Assembly: GCF_052056295.1 (NCBI RefSeq)
Contig: NZ_CP182493.1
Span: 3,410,001 to 3,474,000 of the forward strand
From: Catenovulum sp052056295
Lineage (GTDB): Bacteria; Pseudomonadota; Gammaproteobacteria; Enterobacterales; Alteromonadaceae
DNA length: 64,000 nucleotides
Direction: 5' to 3'
Shown: one piece after another, positions 61,555-64,000 of the stretch
Layout of the letters: the number at the start of each line of letters is the position of its first letter
Numbering within the stretch: position 1 is the first letter of the stretch
Made by a program: the position numbers and the translations under genes
Notes under the pieces: generated by a model
Told to the model about the DNA's origin: nothing
Database searches by the model: none
The model's input: only the letters and a program-made list of their open reading frames with translations

Positions 61555-62092
61555 CAAAGGCGCGTGAAAAAGCCTTTATTGTTCTAATTTTTGCGAGTGC
61601 TTGTGCTGCGCTTTCATCTGTTTTAAACGGCCCCGCCAGAATTTTAATTGCGAACATTTGTTCAATTTTGTGTTTTATCGTGAATTCTAATTGGTTGGTC
61701 GGCAAGTTGTTATTTTTGGCTAAGTGGTTAGCGAAACCCTGTAACCACTCGGCTTGAGTTTGGTTAGACTGCTCACCTAAATCTATATATAACCTGTGAT
61801 CTATCATTTCGATCTTAGCCTGTACTCTAACGCGTTTATCCGCGTTGATTAATTCGACAAATGCTTGTGCTGCCTGCTGTTGGCTGGTTAATCTCGACAG
61901 TACTGAAAATCTATCTTTGTTTTGTTGGGTATATTTTACCTGACTTGGCAAACCTAAATTTTCAATATATTGCCTATAGGTATCGACACATTTTTGTTTA
62001 TGGCACGCTGCTGCTTGGATGTAGATGTTTTGCTGCGCGCTCAGTTTAAAACTGCATAAACATATTAAGCTTAAAATGACATAAAATTTCAT
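61541..62092 (-). CDS. Putative exported SPOR-like protein
   Basis: 183 residues. Signal peptide (about 1-19, FKLSAQ-Q). Two weak SPOR-like repeats (YIQAAACHKQKCVDTYRQYIENLG and FAIKILAGPFKTDESAAQALAKI), a fold that binds denuded peptidoglycan. One cysteine pair. Assignment rests on pattern, not a clear motif. Its ATG overlaps the tmcA stop (4 bases), so it is co-transcribed with tmcA; its end overlaps the glycerophosphodiesterase gene by 14 bases on the opposite strand. Confidence 0.6.
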   Translation of the reverse strand: MKFYVILSLICLCSFKLSAQQNIYIQAAACHKQKCVDTYRQYIENLGLPSQVKYTQQNKDRFSVLSRLTSQQQAAQAFVELINADKRVRVQAKIEMIDHRLYIDLGEQSNQTQAEWLQGFANHLAKNNNLPTNQLEFTIKHKIEQMFAIKILAGPFKTDESAAQALAKIRTIKAFSRAFVTDN

Positions 62093-64000
62093 TGTGCTGG
62101 ACCCGTGTGCTGCATAAGCTCAGTGATGATCTGCCGTAGCCTTTTAATCAGTTGTTTTTGTCCGGATATATGGTATTTTTTGGCCACTGTACTAGGTGCT
62201 TGGCGTTTAAGTATAGTGTCTGCGAGTAAATTCTGCTGCTCTATAGGGAAAATGTGCATAATTGTGGTCGATTTGTCTAAGCAAAAGTTATATAGCTCAG
62301 GCAAAGCTGCATATAGGTTGGTGCTATGTTGTGCAAACCCTGAGATTAAACCTAACTTATAACTGCGAGTAGGCTGACTATTTTGTGCCAAGGAGGCGTA
62401 CCATAACCACAATAAATGACCTGCTACGTCTTGATAATGACTTGGTAGAAAAAAGTCCAGTTGCCGCGCGCAGCCTTGCTGAATCTGCAGGTTTAGCTCA
62501 GTATTCGATTTGCTTAACATTTTTAAGCACAAGGTCGAAAATAGCCCGCTGTGATGTTCTGCTGTTGTACTGACTCTGGCTAATTTAAAATTATTTTTAA
62601 ACCAAAAGTTGGCAACTGGATAACTCGCAGCAAAACTGCTCGCTAAATAATCTATATCTGACGCTTGTTGGCTTAGCCATTCAAGCATATTTGAAGCAAT
62701 ATTGTTATTGCGTAATGTTTCTGCAACGGCAATACGGACTACCCTTAAACCTTTTAATTGGCTGAATTCTACAATACCTGATTGTGCTGCAATAATTTGT
62801 GGCGTCAGATGGCCATTGGGTCGGCGTGTCCCATTAAGTACTTCATTGGCTAAAGCCGGAGCTAAATTTCCTTCTTCCGATAACAGGGTTGCCGCTATCA
62901 CTTGACCCTGACTATTTTGCCCAATACACAATTTTAACGCGGGACTATCGAGCATGTGTTTTAAGTCGTTAGGCGTTGTTCGATAATGCGCTTGGCTTAA
63001 TAAACCAAAAATTTCTACGACGAGTTGGTTATTGCCGACTAGCTCGGCAGATTGAATAAACTTGAATGATATCTTGTCGCTTTGATTATTGCTCAAACTT
63101 GGCTGATAGTTAGGCATGCAGATAGAGTTTAACCAATTTTCAAGTGGATCCTTAAGCGCCCAACGAATCGGCTTGGTTAACTCAAATGTTTCAACCAACT
63201 CATTATCCATACTAAGTTGTTTGATGAAGTGCTGGCTGAGTCCTTTACCTGATCCTTCATATCCTTGTTCTGTTGTTGCGTATATTACCCAGTTAAATTT
63301 TTGGCTAATGGCTCTGAGTAGTTGGCTCGGTAAGGCTGCAGCTTCGTCAACAATCAAAACGCTGTTGTTATTTTGTTTGCTACTAACGACTTGAGTGAGT
63401 TCATCTGGTGCGACAAAAGTTAAATTATCTTTGTCGCATTGCCATTTATCTAACCAGTTCCATACGGTTGTTAAGCATCTTTTCGCTGGGGCTGTAACGG
63501 TTATATGTGTCCCTTGTTGTAGGTACTCTTTCACCAAAGCCGCTAAAACGGTTGATTTCCCTCTGCCTCTGTCTGCTTTGATAAAATAATGCCCCTGTTT
63601 TTTTAACTTTGATAAGGCATTAAATATTGTTTGTTGTGCACTGGTTAAATCTGTTGGTTTAACAAATTTTTCTTCTAGTGCTTGAGGGAATGCATTGGTT
63701 GTTAATTCACAGTTATCGACGATAACACAGCCCGCCGTTTGCTGGCTAAGTTGCCATAGTCTTTGCATATAATATGAATAATTATGGCTTGCTTGATTGT
63801 ATGGGTGGGGCAGGCTGCTGATATTGGTCGCATCTTGCTCGATAAAGGTTGGACTTAAGGTGAGTATTAATGCCCCACCATGTTGTATGCATCCAGCTAA
63901 CGCACAGACAACATCTATATCAAAAAAGCTTGAACTATCGAGCCAAACATAATCTAGCTCTTGGCCTAGGTAGGCTTGTAAGTGTTTGTTATTTGTATTG
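62089..64000 (-). CDS. tmcA: tRNA(Met) cytidine acetyltransferase TmcA, N-terminus outside the window
   Basis: Uses acetyl-CoA and ATP to form N4-acetylcytidine at C34 of elongator tRNA-Met. The frame is open to the window edge; I read 64000 back through GQELDYVW... and ALAGCIQHGGALILTL, the DUF1726 part, so the real start is beyond the window and Met at 63768 is internal. Helicase-like domain with Walker A DRGRGKST and VLIVDEAAALP, then a GNAT domain and a C-terminal tail. About 636 residues are visible against 671 in E. coli. Coupled to the SPOR-like gene downstream. Confidence 0.93.
   Translation of the reverse strand, partial: NTNNKHLQAYLGQELDYVWLDSSSFFDIDVVCALAGCIQHGGALILTLSPTFIEQDATNISSLPHPYNQASHNYSYYMQRLWQLSQQTAGCVIVDNCELTTNAFPQALEEKFVKPTDLTSAQQTIFNALSKLKKQGHYFIKADRGRGKSTVLAALVKEYLQQGTHITVTAPAKRCLTTVWNWLDKWQCDKDNLTFVAPDELTQVVSSKQNNNSVLIVDEAAALPSQLLRAISQKFNWVIYATTEQGYEGSGKGLSQHFIKQLSMDNELVETFELTKPIRWALKDPLENWLNSICMPNYQPSLSNNQSDKISFKFIQSAELVGNNQLVVEIFGLLSQAHYRTTPNDLKHMLDSPALKLCIGQNSQGQVIAATLLSEEGNLAPALANEVLNGTRRPNGHLTPQIIAAQSGIVEFSQLKGLRVVRIAVAETLRNNNIASNMLEWLSQQASDIDYLASSFAASYPVANFWFKNNFKLARVSTTAEHHSGLFSTLCLKMLSKSNTELNLQIQQGCARQLDFFLPSHYQDVAGHLLWLWYASLAQNSQPTRSYKLGLISGFAQHSTNLYAALPELYNFCLDKSTTIMHIFPIEQQNLLADTILKRQAPSTVAKKYHISGQKQLIKRLRQIITELMQHTGPAQ

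Noticed and set aside
1..64000. tRNA, rRNA, CRISPR arrays, IS elements, prophage genes or integration sites
   Set aside because: None recognised on either strand; no direct-repeat arrays with spacers, no transposase or integrase.

Overview
The window is a chromosomal segment of a motile, Gram-negative, moderately AT-rich gammaproteobacterium. It most likely belongs to the Alteromonadales (Alteromonadaceae-like). This rests on an FlrA/FlrB/FlrC polar-flagellum hierarchy, sigma-54 promoters, an RraB-type RNase E inhibitor, and the rne|rluC...yceD-rpmF-plsX-fabHDG-acpP-fabF-pabC-mltG-tmk-holB-pilZ-tatD gene order. No plasmid, phage, IS, CRISPR, tRNA or rRNA signature was seen. Both ends cut through genes: htpG on the left and tmcA on the right.

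Layout. 1-2 kb: end of htpG, adk, a DUF1904 gene, then a non-coding hairpin repeat locus. 2-6 kb: flagellar regulators flrA and flrBC. 6-19 kb: accessory envelope and signalling genes. These are nlpI with a putative metzincin-like lipoprotein, a ComEA-type HhH protein, a repeat-tailed lipoprotein, an EAL-HDOD protein, an rssA-pqiA-pqiA-pqiB-pqiC operon (patatin phospholipase plus MCE lipid transport), and a YfiR / GGDEF-EAL c-di-GMP module. 19.6-40.4 kb: core genes, with rne facing rluC, a second hairpin repeat locus, the fatty-acid and phospholipid cluster, tmk-holB-pilZ-tatD, then parC-plsC-rraB. 40.4-54.1 kb: structural and export flagellar genes fliEFGH, fliIJ, fliK and fliLMNOPQR-flhB. 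54.1-64 kb: TraB/GumN and S41 genes, an outer-membrane-like protein, orn facing rsgA, psd, an EamA transporter, a glycerophosphodiesterase, a SPOR-like protein and tmcA.

How it works together. FlrA (sigma-54 activator) is expected to turn on flrBC from the -24/-12 promoter just upstream of flrB. FlrBC and sigma-54 then fit the promoters seen before fliE, before fliI and inside the end of fliJ ahead of fliK. The flagellar set is broken up: about 34 kb of unrelated genes lie between flrC and fliE, and flhB is not followed by flhA.

The most unusual feature is a pair of dispersed non-coding loci (about 1.57-1.88 kb and 25.06-25.41 kb). Each has two oppositely oriented modules. Every module is closed by a long imperfect inverted repeat and carries internal hairpins whose loops read approximately ANGGAY. 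Stem sequences differ between copies while pairing is kept. The loops resemble CsrA/RsmA binding sites, so a family of structured RNA or DNA elements, possibly CsrA-binding, is worth testing. I recognise no other clearly new system; most remaining genes are well-known families.
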